Positions 1-7,700 of a stretch of DNA of 64,000 nt are shown one piece after another. Source of the stretch: Nocardia vinacea (GTDB lineage: Bacteria > Actinomycetota > Actinomycetes > Mycobacteriales > Mycobacteriaceae); NCBI RefSeq assembly GCF_035920345.1, contig NZ_CP109149.1:6076001-6140000 (forward strand), read 5' to 3'. The translations under genes and the position numbers were made by a program. Within the stretch, counting starts at the first letter, position 1. Each line of letters opens with the position of its first letter. A model generated the notes under the pieces. That model had not been told where the DNA came from and made no database searches. It saw only the letters and a program-made list of their open reading frames with translations.

Positions 1-1
1 G

Positions 2-217
2 AGCGATGACGATGTCACGACGCTGCTGGTCATCGGGCATGCGCCCGGAATGCCGTGGACAGCATGGGAGTTGGCGAGCAATCGCGACTCCGATCCGGCG
101 ATCGAGCTCAGCCGGAAGTTCCCCACGTCGGCGCTGGCGGTGCTCGAATTCGACCGGCCGTGGGCGCAGGTGGACGAGGGCACCGGCGATCTGGTGCGCT
201 TCCACATCCCGCGCTGA
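2..217 (+). CDS. SixA-like histidine phosphatase, C-terminal part (5' end outside window)
   Basis: The open frame enters from the left edge and ends at the TGA at 215-217, giving the last 71 residues. The segment LLVIGHAPGMP resembles the second catalytic His block (usually VGHNPG) of SixA-type phosphohistidine phosphatases of the histidine phosphatase superfamily, which dephosphorylate phosphoryl-histidine or small phosphate esters in the cytoplasm. The tail (FPTSALAVLEFD, then a short beta segment) also fits that family. The first catalytic RHG block lies outside the window, so activity cannot be judged. The gene is convergent with the small membrane protein gene that follows. Confidence 0.6.
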   Translation, partial: SDDDVTTLLVIGHAPGMPWTAWELASNRDSDPAIELSRKFPTSALAVLEFDRPWAQVDEGTGDLVRFHIPR

Positions 218-229
218 TCGCGGACGGCG

Positions 230-433
230 TCAGTGCAATAGTTTGCCGCCAACGACCACGACGACGCCGAGGACGACGAGCAGCACGAACGCGGCGAATC
301 CGCCGAGCAGCCACCACACGACGCCGAGCGCCAGCACGAACGGCGCCACCGCGATAGCGGTGATCACGGGGCTTTCCTTGACCGTGGCCCAGGCCGAGCG
401 GGCCCTGATCCGGTCGATGTTCTTACCTGGCAT
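230..433 (-). CDS. small two-helix membrane protein, function unknown
   Basis: A 67-residue protein starting MPGKNIDRIRARSAW. It has a short basic cytoplasmic-looking N-terminus and two closely spaced hydrophobic stretches (about residues 23-43 and 45-62) with a GGF turn, then a short basic end. This is the layout of a small inner-membrane hairpin protein. No catalytic motif is visible and I do not recognise the family. It ends 12 bp from the SixA-like gene in convergent orientation and is divergent from the VOC gene at 529, with a family B hairpin repeat between. High-GC sequence produces many chance frames, but the start, hydrophobic pattern and fit between neighbours favour a real gene. 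Confidence 0.5.
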   Translation of the reverse strand: MPGKNIDRIRARSAWATVKESPVITAIAVAPFVLALGVVWWLLGGFAAFVLLVVLGVVVVVGGKLLH

Positions 434-492
434 GTCACCAGGGTAGGTGTGAAAACCCGTTCTCGCCGTTGAGCGGGTGGGATGCCTCCGCT

Positions 493-513
493 AGTGACTG
501 CTTGCAGGTCACT
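493..513 (+). repeat. family B hairpin repeat, copy 1 (compensated stem)
   Basis: A 21-nt element with arms AGTGACTGC and GCAGGTCACT around TT (one bulged G). Other copies have GCGAC/GTCGC in the outer stem; here both arms changed (C to T and G to A), so pairing is kept. It is followed by the shared tail CGAAATA and lies 15 bp upstream of the start of the VOC gene at 529. Confidence 0.7.
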
Positions 514-528
514 CGAAATAATCAGCAG

Positions 529-897
529 ATGGATTGGAAAATCGAACTGGTCGCAATTCCGGTGACCGACGTGGACCGCGCCAAGGACTTCTACACCAAG
601 ATCGGCTTCAACGCCGACCACGACCACCGCGTCGACGAGAGCCTGCGCTTCGTCCAGCTGACCCCACCCGGCTCCGGCTGTTCCATCTGCATCGGTGAGG
701 GCATCACCGACGCCGCACCGGGCAGCGTCGAAGGCATGCAGGTGGTCGTCGCGAGCGCTGAGGACGCGTACAAGCAGCTGGTCGCGGCGGGAGTGGAGGC
801 GTCGCCGGTGGTGGATATGGGCTGGGGCCTGTTCACCTTCTTCACCGACCCCGATGGCAACAAATGGGCCGTGCAGGAGCTGCCCAGGCGCGACTGA
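529..897 (+). CDS. VOC superfamily (glyoxalase/bleomycin-resistance-like) protein
   Basis: A 122-residue protein starting MDWKIELVAIPVTDVDRAKDF. The pattern IPVTDVDRAKDFYTKIGF at the start and FTDPDGNKWAVQE at the end are the usual first and last strands of a two-module VOC (beta-alpha-beta-beta-beta) domain found in glyoxalase I, dioxygenases and resistance proteins. Substrate cannot be read from the sequence. I chose ATG 529 rather than an upstream TTG at 469, because the extension would read through the family B repeat and carries no VOC sequence. It precedes the merR gene on the same strand by about 180 bp that contain a merR-type promoter. Confidence 0.8.
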   Translation: MDWKIELVAIPVTDVDRAKDFYTKIGFNADHDHRVDESLRFVQLTPPGSGCSICIGEGITDAAPGSVEGMQVVVASAEDAYKQLVAAGVEASPVVDMGWGLFTFFTDPDGNKWAVQELPRRD

Positions 898-1018
898 GTC
901 CGCAGCGGCACGCTGGTCGTCGTCGCGCATTGGATGCGCGGCGATGACAGCGTCCGGTCACTACCCCAGCTGTACAGGCACGGCTGCAAGTAAAACCGAT
1001 GTTCGGCAGAATTGAGGC

Positions 1019-1049
1019 TTGCGTGGAGTGCGCTCCAAGTGGCTAACGT
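1019..1049 (+). promoter_or_regulatory. MerR-type promoter and operator (19-bp spacer)
   Basis: A -35 TTGCGT (1019-1024) and a -10 TAACGT (1044-1049) are separated by 19 bp, the overlong spacing typical of MerR-activated promoters. The spacer holds the dyad TGGAGTGCGCTCCA (1024-1037), close to the classical GGAGTGCACTCC operator. It reads toward the merR gene at 1080, so autoregulation is the simplest inference. Confidence 0.7.
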
Positions 1050-1079
1050 CGGTTGTGTTCATCGAGAAGGGCGAGTGCA

Positions 1080-1577
1080 GTGGGTGGAGCCGTAGGTCAG
1101 GTTGTCGGTGATCAGCAAGTTGTCGATGCGGATCGGGAGAAGCCGCAGTATTCGATCGGCGAGGCGGCCGATCGGTCGGGACTGAGTCGCGACACGCTGC
1201 GCTGGTACGAGCGGATCGGGCTGATGAACTACATCGGGCGCGATCACGCCGGGAAGCGGCGGTTCAGCAATCGCGATCTGGAGTGGTTGGCGTTGATCGG
1301 CAGGTTGCGCACCACCGGGATGTCGGTGGCGGACATGGTCCGCTACGCCGAATTGGTGCGAGAAGGGGAATCCACCGTGCCCGAGCGGCTGCAGATGTTC
1401 CGCAATACCCGCGCGGAGGTGCTCGCCAAGATCGACGAACTCCGTCAGACCCTGGCCGTACTCGATTACAAGATCGACCTGTACGAGGGCAAGACCGCCG
1501 CCGTCAAACCGGCCGCACTCACACAACCATGCGAAGGGATCAAGATCCCTCCGTCGGCCGGGAACGACCCGTCGTAG
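1080..1577 (+). CDS. MerR family transcriptional regulator
   Basis: A 165-residue regulator. The N-terminal HTH_MerR domain is clear: YSIGEAADRSGLSRDTLRWYERIGL (here residues about 22-46, split by family-typical turns), followed by the RRFSNRDLEWLALIGRLR wing and helix, then a long dimerisation coiled coil (AEVLAKIDELRQTLAVLDYKI). The C-terminus has a single Cys (QPCEGIK), not a heavy-metal Cys set, so the effector is unknown; organic or redox signals are likelier for this subclass. GTG 1080 is preferred over TTG 1053 because it has AGAAGG upstream and the 1053 start would lie inside or next to the promoter. Its stop codon TAG forms the first bases of a family B repeat, and a monooxygenase gene follows 54 bp on. 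Confidence 0.85.
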   Translation: MGGAVGQVVGDQQVVDADREKPQYSIGEAADRSGLSRDTLRWYERIGLMNYIGRDHAGKRRFSNRDLEWLALIGRLRTTGMSVADMVRYAELVREGESTVPERLQMFRNTRAEVLAKIDELRQTLAVLDYKIDLYEGKTAAVKPAALTQPCEGIKIPPSAGNDPS

Positions 1578-1596
1578 CGATTGCTTGCAGGTCGCT
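1576..1596 (+). repeat. family B hairpin repeat, copy 2
   Basis: Arms AGCGATTGC and GCAGGTCGCT around TT, followed by CGAAATA as in copy 1. Its first two bases are part of the TAG stop codon of the merR gene, and it sits 35 bp before the monooxygenase start at 1632. Confidence 0.7.
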
Positions 1597-1631
1597 CGAA
1601 ATAGCACCACACAGCAGATCAGGAGGCATCG

Positions 1632-1925
1632 GTGTCCACACTGACGCTCAATGTCCGATTCACCGCCAAGCCCGGTCACGAGACCGAACTGCGCGAGACG
1701 CTCGAGGATTTGGTCGCGCCGACGCTCGCCGAGGCGGGCTGCATCGCCTACGAGTTGTACCTGCACCCGAGCGATCCGAGCCGGGTGGTGCTGCTCGAGG
1801 AGTGGGTCGACGAAGCGGCGCTCGCGACGCATTTCGAAACTCCGCATCTGAAGGAGGCCGCGGTCGTATTGAACGAGATCCTGATCGAGCCGTTCCAACT
1901 CCGGCGATTCCACGAGGTCGCCTGA
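1632..1925 (+). CDS. putative quinol monooxygenase / antibiotic biosynthesis monooxygenase (ABM) family
   Basis: A 97-residue protein with the ABM ferredoxin-like fold signature: an N-terminal strand (LTLNVRFTAKPGHETEL), the conserved GCIAYELYLHPSDP segment and LLEEWVDEAALATHF before a C-terminal strand. Members such as YgiN, HmoA and ActVA-Orf6 act as small dimeric cofactor-free monooxygenases or haem-degrading enzymes. The lack of a clear haem-ligand motif favours the quinol type. GTG 1632 has a good ribosome site (AGGAGG, 7 nt upstream). It follows merR on the same strand and could be that regulator's target or co-transcribed. Confidence 0.75.
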   Translation: MSTLTLNVRFTAKPGHETELRETLEDLVAPTLAEAGCIAYELYLHPSDPSRVVLLEEWVDEAALATHFETPHLKEAAVVLNEILIEPFQLRRFHEVA

Positions 1926-1989
1926 TCCCCAGCGCAGCGCGGGGAACCGGACCGCAGTCCGGGCACCGTGCTGCTCTAATATCCGGACC

Positions 1990-2778
1990 ATGGAGTCCTC
2001 CGGCAGCCGCGTGTTCATCGACAAGCAGACACCCGAGGCGTTTCGAGCGCTGAACACCGTGGCCAGCGCGGTCCGCGCGGCCGGTGCCGCGGCCGGACTC
2101 GACCGCAGGCTCATCGAACTGATCAACGTGCGCGTCTCGCAGATCAACGGCTGCGCCTACTGCCTGGACGTGCACCATCGCGCCGCCGTCGCGGCCGGGG
2201 CCACCGAGCGCGAACTCGCCGTACTGTCCGCATGGCGGCGGACCGAGCTGTACACGCCGCAGGAGCGGGCCGCGCTGGCACTTGCCGAACTCACCACCAC
2301 GCTGCCGGACGAGGCCACGATGGACCGTGAGTACGCTCTGGCACGGGAGCATTTATCGGATGAGCAGGTCTCGGCGATCCTCTGGGTCGCCACCACGATC
2401 GGCGCGTTCAACCGCGTGTCGATCCTGAGCAAGCACCCGGTACGCCCGACGAAGGAGAAGTCGACCATGACCGAATCGACCCCAGAGCGCAACGTCGTTC
2501 GCAACGACGAAAAGAAGCGCTACGAGGTGTTCTACGGCGGCGAACTGGCCGGATTCGCCGAGTACGAGGAGCGCGACGACGAGACGGTGTTCATCCACAC
2601 CGAGATCGATGGCGCGTTCTCCGGTAAGGGCCTCGGCACCGTTCTGGCCAAGCACGCGGTCGAGGATGCGGTCGCCCGCGGCCGGGTGATCCGGCCGCTG
2701 TGCCCGTTCATCAAGGCCTACCTGGAGAAGCATCCGCAATACGACGAGCATGTGGTCGGCAAGGGCGTCACCCGATGA
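1990..2778 (+). CDS. AhpD-like carboxymuconolactone decarboxylase domain fused to a GNAT acetyltransferase
   Basis: A 262-residue fusion. Residues 1 to about 150 are an AhpD-like alkylhydroperoxidase/CMD domain with the redox motif NGCAYCLDVH (CxxC followed by His), which in family members reduces peroxides or relays thiols. From Met160 to the end is a short YidJ/NATD1-type GNAT domain (YEVFYGGELAGFAEYEERDD, GKGLGTVLAKHAVEDA, CPFIKAYLEKHPQY). These are usually separate proteins. The joint is remarkable: AAGGAG stands 9 nt before an in-frame ATG at 2467, so the GNAT part has its own ribosome site and could also be made as a 103-residue protein. The frame is open across the joint. The stop TGA at 2776-2778 overlaps the ATG of a family A cassette. 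Confidence 0.8.
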   Translation: MESSGSRVFIDKQTPEAFRALNTVASAVRAAGAAAGLDRRLIELINVRVSQINGCAYCLDVHHRAAVAAGATERELAVLSAWRRTELYTPQERAALALAELTTTLPDEATMDREYALAREHLSDEQVSAILWVATTIGAFNRVSILSKHPVRPTKEKSTMTESTPERNVVRNDEKKRYEVFYGGELAGFAEYEERDDETVFIHTEIDGAFSGKGLGTVLAKHAVEDAVARGRVIRPLCPFIKAYLEKHPQYDEHVVGKGVTR

Positions 2779-2849
2779 GCGAGCGAACAATCAACACAGC
2801 GACAAGGTCGGTCATGCCGGAGCCGAGCGCCGGCGAGGCGCAGGCGTGA
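2775..2849 (+). repeat. family A coupling cassette, copy A1 (24-codon frame between AhpD-GNAT and pirin)
   Basis: A dispersed repeat beginning ATGAGCGAGCGAAC and ending GAGGCGCAGGCGTGA. Its ATG overlaps the stop of the gene before (ATGA), it is open for 24 codons starting MSERT and ending AGEAQA, and its TGA overlaps the GTG start of the pirin gene (GTGA). So all three frames are chained by 4-nt overlaps. Confidence 0.75.
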
Positions 2850-3835
2850 GCGATCTCGATCCGCATCCGGAGGAAGCGGTCTGCGAGGCGACACCGGGTT
2901 CCGGTCCGGTCGCGGAGCTCTATCCGGCGCGCGAGGTCCCGCTCGGCGGGGTGCGCGGCGTTTACGTGGAACGCGTACTGCCGCAACGTGATCTGCCGAC
3001 CGTCGGCGCCTGGTGCTTCCTCGATCACTTCGGCTCGCCCACGGTCACCAAGACGGGTGCGTCACCGGATATCGATCCGCATCCGCATATCGGACTGCAG
3101 ACGGTGACCTGGCCGTTCGACGGACGCATCCGCCACCGCGATTCGATCGGCTCCGATGTGGAGATCGAGCCGGGACAGCTGAATCTGATGACCTCGGGAC
3201 GCGGCATCGCGCATTCCGAATACGGCGTCGCGGCGGCGCACGCCGGGCACGGCCTGCAACTGTGGATCGCATTGCCCGGCAACAGCCTCGGGATCGATCC
3301 ACATTTCGAACAGCATCGTGAGCTGCCGGTCTACGAGGCACCCGGGGTGCGAGCGATCGTGCTGATCGGCACGTTCGCCGGGCTGACCTCGCCAGCCAAG
3401 GCGTACACACCGATCGTCGGCGCGGATGTGCGAATCGAACCGGGCACCGATACCGCCATCGCCCTCGATCCCGATTTCGAGCACGCGCTCATGGTGGTCG
3501 AGGGCGAGGTCACGGCCGATGGCACCGAAATCGCCGCTGGCCCACTGCTCTACCTGGGCACCGGACGCAACGAACTGCGGCTGAGCAGCGCCGAGGGCGC
3601 ACACTTCGCTCTCATCGGCGGTGAGCCGTTCGGTGAGGAGCTGGTGATGTGGTGGAACTTCGTCGGCCGCAGCCATGAGGACATAGTCGCGGCCCGAAAC
3701 GATTGGGAGAAGCACGATGTCGAGCGTTTCGCCGATATCGCGGGGCACACGCCGGAACAGCGCATTCCGGCCCCACCGCTGCCCGGTCTGCATCTGAAGC
3801 CCCGTAAACGTCGCATGGGCTCGGCCAGGACCTGA
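2846..3835 (+). CDS. pirin family protein (cupin, quercetin dioxygenase-like)
   Basis: A 329-residue bicupin. The N-terminal cupin has the pirin metal-site block DPHPHIGLQTVTW and the following MTSGRGIAHSEY, which supply the His/His/His/Glu-type ligands. The C-terminal Pirin_C cupin runs from about residue 190 (PEFEHALMVVEGE-like segment, LLYLGTGRNELRL). Family members include quercetin 2,3-dioxygenases and redox-sensing co-regulators; the physiological substrate here is unknown. GTG 2846 is chosen because it forms the last codon position of the upstream cassette and begins at the level of homologous starts; a longer frame upstream just reads the repeat. It is probably translated by coupling from the cassette. 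Confidence 0.85.
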   Translation: MSDLDPHPEEAVCEATPGSGPVAELYPAREVPLGGVRGVYVERVLPQRDLPTVGAWCFLDHFGSPTVTKTGASPDIDPHPHIGLQTVTWPFDGRIRHRDSIGSDVEIEPGQLNLMTSGRGIAHSEYGVAAAHAGHGLQLWIALPGNSLGIDPHFEQHRELPVYEAPGVRAIVLIGTFAGLTSPAKAYTPIVGADVRIEPGTDTAIALDPDFEHALMVVEGEVTADGTEIAAGPLLYLGTGRNELRLSSAEGAHFALIGGEPFGEELVMWWNFVGRSHEDIVAARNDWEKHDVERFADIAGHTPEQRIPAPPLPGLHLKPRKRRMGSART

Positions 3836-3978
3836 ATCCGAAGCAACACAAAACAATCGGGACTTTCCCTAATGCGTTGGAATTCGGGGAGGAAACCCTT
3901 CAACATCCGATCACGAAACGGTATCTTCGTCCGGAGCAAACCGGACATTCCGCGCCGGTGGTCGGATGAAAGAGCAGG

Positions 3979-4623
3979 ATGAGGATCTCCAGAATCACCG
4001 CGACGGCACTGCTTGCGCTCGCGGCCACCACGATCGGCACCGGCGTCGTACACGCGGAACCCGCACCGCCCGCACCGAATTCGACCGCCGACGTACCACT
4101 CGACCTGCAGGGTGTCTTCCAGCACATCGGCTATCACGTCGCGGCGGCGCAGAACCGCCACGCCGTGGTGACGACCATTTCCGAGGGCCGCTGGGACCTC
4201 GTCCGCGACAACAAGGTCATCTCGCTGACCGATCCCAGCGGACAGGTGGTCGCGGCACTGCCGACCGCAGTGAAGATCGCCGGACATCGGATCGATCTGG
4301 TGCCGACCATCGATGAGGCGGGCACCCGGCTCTCGCTCACGCCTATCAGCACGACCGATGACCCGGTGCGGGAGGTGAGCACCGAGGAGCGCTTCTTCGA
4401 TCAGGTCGAGAAGTCCATGCCGCAGGTGCTGACCGGTGCCGCTATCGGTGCGGCCATCGGATTCGTCCTCGGTTTCCCGCTCGGTCTTTTCGTCTTCGAC
4501 TTCATCACCGTCCCGGTTATGACCGTGGTCGGCGGGACCATCGGTGCGTTCGCCGGTCTGTCCGCCGGTGGTGGCGAACCGGCCGTTCAGGCGGCGATGG
4601 ATTACTTCGATCTCAATCCCTGA
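3979..4623 (+). CDS. exported protein with C-terminal glycine-rich membrane hairpin
   Basis: A 214-residue protein. Residues 1-26 form a Sec signal peptide (MRISRITATALLALAATTIG, cleavage after VHA|EP). The mature part has a small beta-rich region (residues 40-120) and a C-terminal segment (about 145-195) made of GxxxG-like repeats (GAAIGAAIGFVLGFPLG, VVGGTIGAFAGLSAGG), which look like a glycine-zipper membrane hairpin. Similar proteins are common in Nocardia and Rhodococcus but I know no function. The gene has 140 bp of its own upstream sequence and ends convergently with the XRE regulator gene, overlapping it by 11 bp. Confidence 0.7.
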   Translation: MRISRITATALLALAATTIGTGVVHAEPAPPAPNSTADVPLDLQGVFQHIGYHVAAAQNRHAVVTTISEGRWDLVRDNKVISLTDPSGQVVAALPTAVKIAGHRIDLVPTIDEAGTRLSLTPISTTDDPVREVSTEERFFDQVEKSMPQVLTGAAIGAAIGFVLGFPLGLFVFDFITVPVMTVVGGTIGAFAGLSAGGGEPAVQAAMDYFDLNP

Positions 4624-5479
4624 GCGAGCCGATGTCGTCGTGCGGTAGCAGGCGCTGCGTCCCGATGACGCGCAATAGATCCAGCTTCTCCGCGGCATCG
4701 GTGCCCGGACGCGGCATATAGACCAGTAGTCGCTGTGCCGCGTTCGGGGTCAGCAGGGTTTCGCAGACCGTATCGATCACGCCGACCTCGGGGTGCAGGA
4801 TCCGCTTGATATCCGAAGTCCGCACCGCCACTTGGTGTTCGTGCCACAACTGCTCGAATTCCGTACTCGCGAAACGCAATCGGCTCACGTATTCGGTGAC
4901 GTCGGCATCGCCGGATCGGCGCGCCGCAGTGGCGCGCAGATCCGCGACGTGGTTGCGGCCCAACCGATCCCAGTCGTCCTCGGGGAAGATCGAACGCGAC
5001 TGCGGATCGGTGAACCAGCGCCAGGCATAGAACCGGTCCCAGCCGCGCCGATTCGCGTGGTCGCCGACGAGCAGGGTGTGCATGCGGTTCTGCACCAAAA
5101 CCTCGCCGAGGTCGGTGATGACCGTGCCAGCTGTGTCGTCCAGCTTCGCGAGCACGTGCATGATCCCGGGACCGACATGTTTGTCGGCGGACTCCTGCCC
5201 GGGCGGGGCGTGATCGCACAGGTGGTACAGATGGTCGCGCTCGTCATTGCTGAAGCGCAGCGCCCGCGCCAGCGACGCCAGTACCTGGGTGGACGGACGC
5301 GGGCCGCGGGACTGTTCGAGGCGGGTGTAGTAGTCGGTGGACATGCCCGCCAGCAGTGCCACCTCGTCCCGGCGCAGGCCCGGCGTACGGCGACGCACCC
5401 CCGGTGGCAGCCCGACGTCCACGGGCGTCAGCTGTTCGCGACGCTTGCGTAGGAAATCTGCCAGTTCGGATCGGTCCAT
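4613..5479 (-). CDS. XRE-family regulator with MmyB-like ligand-binding domain
   Basis: A 288-residue regulator. An N-terminal XRE helix-turn-helix covers residues about 8-75 (RTPGLRRDEVALLAGMSTDYYTRLEQ split, followed by RGPRPSTQVLASLARAL). The rest is the MmyB-like PAS-related domain (FYAWRWFTDPQSRS, FASTEFEQLWHEHQV, PEVGVIDTVCETLL, LVYMPRPGTDAAEKL) that binds fatty-acid-like ligands in characterised relatives. ATG 5479 is chosen because homologues start MDRSELADFLRKRRE and the upstream frame only reads the intergenic region. It is divergent from the aldo/keto reductase gene (100 bp apart), its likely target. Confidence 0.85.
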   Translation of the reverse strand: MDRSELADFLRKRREQLTPVDVGLPPGVRRRTPGLRRDEVALLAGMSTDYYTRLEQSRGPRPSTQVLASLARALRFSNDERDHLYHLCDHAPPGQESADKHVGPGIMHVLAKLDDTAGTVITDLGEVLVQNRMHTLLVGDHANRRGWDRFYAWRWFTDPQSRSIFPEDDWDRLGRNHVADLRATAARRSGDADVTEYVSRLRFASTEFEQLWHEHQVAVRTSDIKRILHPEVGVIDTVCETLLTPNAAQRLLVYMPRPGTDAAEKLDLLRVIGTQRLLPHDDIGSLRD

Positions 5480-5579
5480 GGCACCACTGTCCCGCAATAC
5501 GCGCGGGCCAGCCAGGGATCGCCGATCCCCCGATAAGCGATCTCTGCCGCGGCCCGTGCACAGGGGCCAAGCTGGTCCC

Positions 5580-6587
5580 ATGACGACATCGAAGCTCAGC
5601 ACCAAGCTCGGCAATACCGGCCCGGCGGTCAGTCGCATCGGACTCGGCGCCATGGGCATGTCCGGCATGTACGGCGCCGCCGACGACGCCGAATCGATTG
5701 GCACCATCCACGCCGCACTGGACTCCGGCGCCAACCTGATCGACACCGGCGACTTTTATGGCGCTGGTCACAATGAGATGCTGATCGGCAAGGCCATTGC
5801 CGAGCGTCCCCGCGAGGACATGGTGCTCAGCGTGAAGTTCGGCGCACTGCGCGGGCCGGGCGGCACTTGGGGCGGCACCGACAATCGACCTGTCGCGCTG
5901 CGCAACTTCCTCACCTACAGCCTGCAGCGCCTCGGCGTGGATTACCTCGACATCTACCGTCCCGCGCGCTTGGACCCGAATGTCCCGATCGAGGAGACGA
6001 TCGGCGCGATGGCCGAACTCGTCGAGGCGGGCTATATCCGGCACATCGGCCTGTCCGAGGTCGGCGTCGACACCATTCGCCGGGCCGCCGCCGTGCACCC
6101 GATCGCCGATTTGCAGATCGAATATTCGCTGATCTCGCGTGGGATAGAGGCCGAAATCCTGCCTGCGGTAAGGGAACTCGGCATCGGCATCACGGCCTAT
6201 GGTGTGCTGTCGCGTGGTCTGCTCAGCGATTCGGTTCGCCCGGGTGCGACCTTCGCGCCGACCGACTTCCGCGCCCACAGCCCGCGCTTCCAGGGTGAAA
6301 ATCTCGACCAGAACCTGAAATTGGTCGACGCCCTCGCGACCATCGCCGCGGAGAAGGATGTTTCGGTCGCACAACTGGCCATTGCCTGGGTGCTGACCCG
6401 GGGTACCGATATCGTGCCGATCCTCGGTGCGCGCACTCGCCAGCGCTGGTCGGAATCCCTTGGGGCCGTGGATATCCAGCTCAGCGCCGACGAACTGGCG
6501 ACAATCGAGGCCGCGGTGCCCGCGGATCAGATCGCGGGCGAGCGTTATGCGGAAGCGCAGATGGCGCTGCTCGACAGCGAGCGCTGA
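5580..6587 (+). CDS. aldo/keto reductase
   Basis: A 335-residue (beta/alpha)8 oxidoreductase. The start (LGNTGPAVSRIGLGAMGMSGMYG), the catalytic Asp-Tyr pair (LIDTGDFYGAGHNEMLIGKAI) and the SVKFGA lysine position (Lys of the tetrad) are present. The usual next catalytic His region reads YLDIYRPARLDP, with Arg where many family members have QxHRxD, as in the YakC/AKR13 branch. The NADPH-binding end (ILGARTRQRWSESLGAVDIQLS) is intact. It reduces carbonyls with NADPH; the substrate is unknown. The gene is divergent from the XRE regulator, a common pairing in actinobacteria. Confidence 0.85.
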   Translation: MTTSKLSTKLGNTGPAVSRIGLGAMGMSGMYGAADDAESIGTIHAALDSGANLIDTGDFYGAGHNEMLIGKAIAERPREDMVLSVKFGALRGPGGTWGGTDNRPVALRNFLTYSLQRLGVDYLDIYRPARLDPNVPIEETIGAMAELVEAGYIRHIGLSEVGVDTIRRAAAVHPIADLQIEYSLISRGIEAEILPAVRELGIGITAYGVLSRGLLSDSVRPGATFAPTDFRAHSPRFQGENLDQNLKLVDALATIAAEKDVSVAQLAIAWVLTRGTDIVPILGARTRQRWSESLGAVDIQLSADELATIEAAVPADQIAGERYAEAQMALLDSER

Positions 6588-6649
6588 CGTGGTTTACCGG
6601 AGGGCGCGCGCTCGGGCCGCCCTCCCGACCGGGTCAACGGGCGAATCGG

Positions 6650-7120
6650 TCACTTCCGCCTTGGGCGGATGACGGCCGTGAATGCCGATGCGGCAACGGA
6701 CTTTCCGGTGTTATCGGTGATATCCACCGGCACCTCCAGCTCGACATCGACCCGCGCCGCGATATCGGCGCGCACCCGTTCCAGGGTTTCGGCGGTCAAC
6801 TCGGAGGTCGCGAGGAACGGCCCCGCCTCCCCCTTGGCCCGCGCCAGATATTCGATCCGGCCGTCGCGGGCGACGATGAACGTCTCACCCATGAGATCGA
6901 CGATGCCCGAGATCGACGCGCCCATCGCGGCGGTCTCGGCCAAGCCGAACAGTACAGCGGCATGCAGATCGCCGTTGTGGTTGAGATGTTCGGGCTTCGG
7001 CGCGATCGTCACGACATTGCGGCCCGCGCTGAACTCCACTCCTTCGATACCGGCGAACTGGATAAATCCCAGCTTCTGAAATCCGGCCATCACCAGATCG
7101 CCCATGGCCGTGTCATCCAT
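6650..7120 (-). CDS. hot-dog fold thioesterase, PaaI/DUF4442-like
   Basis: A 156-residue protein with a single hot-dog domain. The segment LNHNGDLHAAVLFGLAETAAMGA is the central helix with the HNG/D block of PaaI/YiiD-type acyl-CoA thioesterases, followed by strands IEYLARAKGEAGPFLATSEL and VDVELEVPVDITDNTGK. It probably hydrolyses an acyl- or aryl-CoA; no pathway neighbour identifies which. ATG 7120 (MDDTAMGDL) is chosen over an upstream frame that lacks homologous sequence. It is convergent with the aldo/keto reductase. Confidence 0.7.
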   Translation of the reverse strand: MDDTAMGDLVMAGFQKLGFIQFAGIEGVEFSAGRNVVTIAPKPEHLNHNGDLHAAVLFGLAETAAMGASISGIVDLMGETFIVARDGRIEYLARAKGEAGPFLATSELTAETLERVRADIAARVDVELEVPVDITDNTGKSVAASAFTAVIRPRRK

Positions 7121-7190
7121 CGCATCTCCCACTGAACTGTAACGTGTTCTAATTTCATACCCCGGCGGGATAGCGGTTGTCCACCGCGGG

Positions 7191-7508
7191 TCAGGAAGAA
7201 GATTGGGTGAGCGTGACGACCAGGTAGCCGAGTCCGAGTACCACGCACAGCACATTCGCGACCATCGCTCCGATCGCCCAGCCTCTCGCCTTCTTCGACG
7301 CGTCCAGCGCGCCGGCGACGTCGCCTGCGATCCACTTCGAATGCACCTGGGTACCGAAGACGATCGCTACCAGCCCGAGCGCCGTTCCCACCAGGCAGGT
7401 CAGCGTGCCGATAATCGTGGCGACGACCGCGAAGCCCAGATGTGCCGGTGGTTCGAACTGCGGCTCGGCCGGCAGGTAGCCATAGCCGGGCTGTTGTCCA
7501 TACGTCAT
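7191..7508 (-). CDS. small two-TM membrane protein (CD225/DUF4190-like)
   Basis: A 105-residue protein beginning MTYGQQPGYGYLPAEP, a short Gly/Tyr/Pro/Gln-rich cytoplasmic tail. It then has two membrane helices (about residues 25-50 and 80-100) separated by a loop ASKKARGWAIG. The layout matches CD225/dispanin or DUF4190 proteins, which are abundant and functionally undefined in actinobacteria. The start ATG 7508 follows the usual MTYGQQ pattern; the longer upstream frame antisense to the next gene is ignored. Confidence 0.7.
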   Translation of the reverse strand: MTYGQQPGYGYLPAEPQFEPPAHLGFAVVATIIGTLTCLVGTALGLVAIVFGTQVHSKWIAGDVAGALDASKKARGWAIGAMVANVLCVVLGLGYLVVTLTQSSS

Positions 7509-7700
7509 AGGTGGGATCCCGTCTCGAAGTCGGTGGCCGGGCCCGGATTTCGGACTGCACCAGCCTACGAACACAACCTTGCACCATGGCTGATGATCGC
7601 GCGATCGGCTCGGCTTGGGCACAATTGACAACGGTGGCATGTCTATCGCGATTGGATATTGCATGACGGCGTTGGCGCGGAAAGCTGAGGAAAAGCCGAT

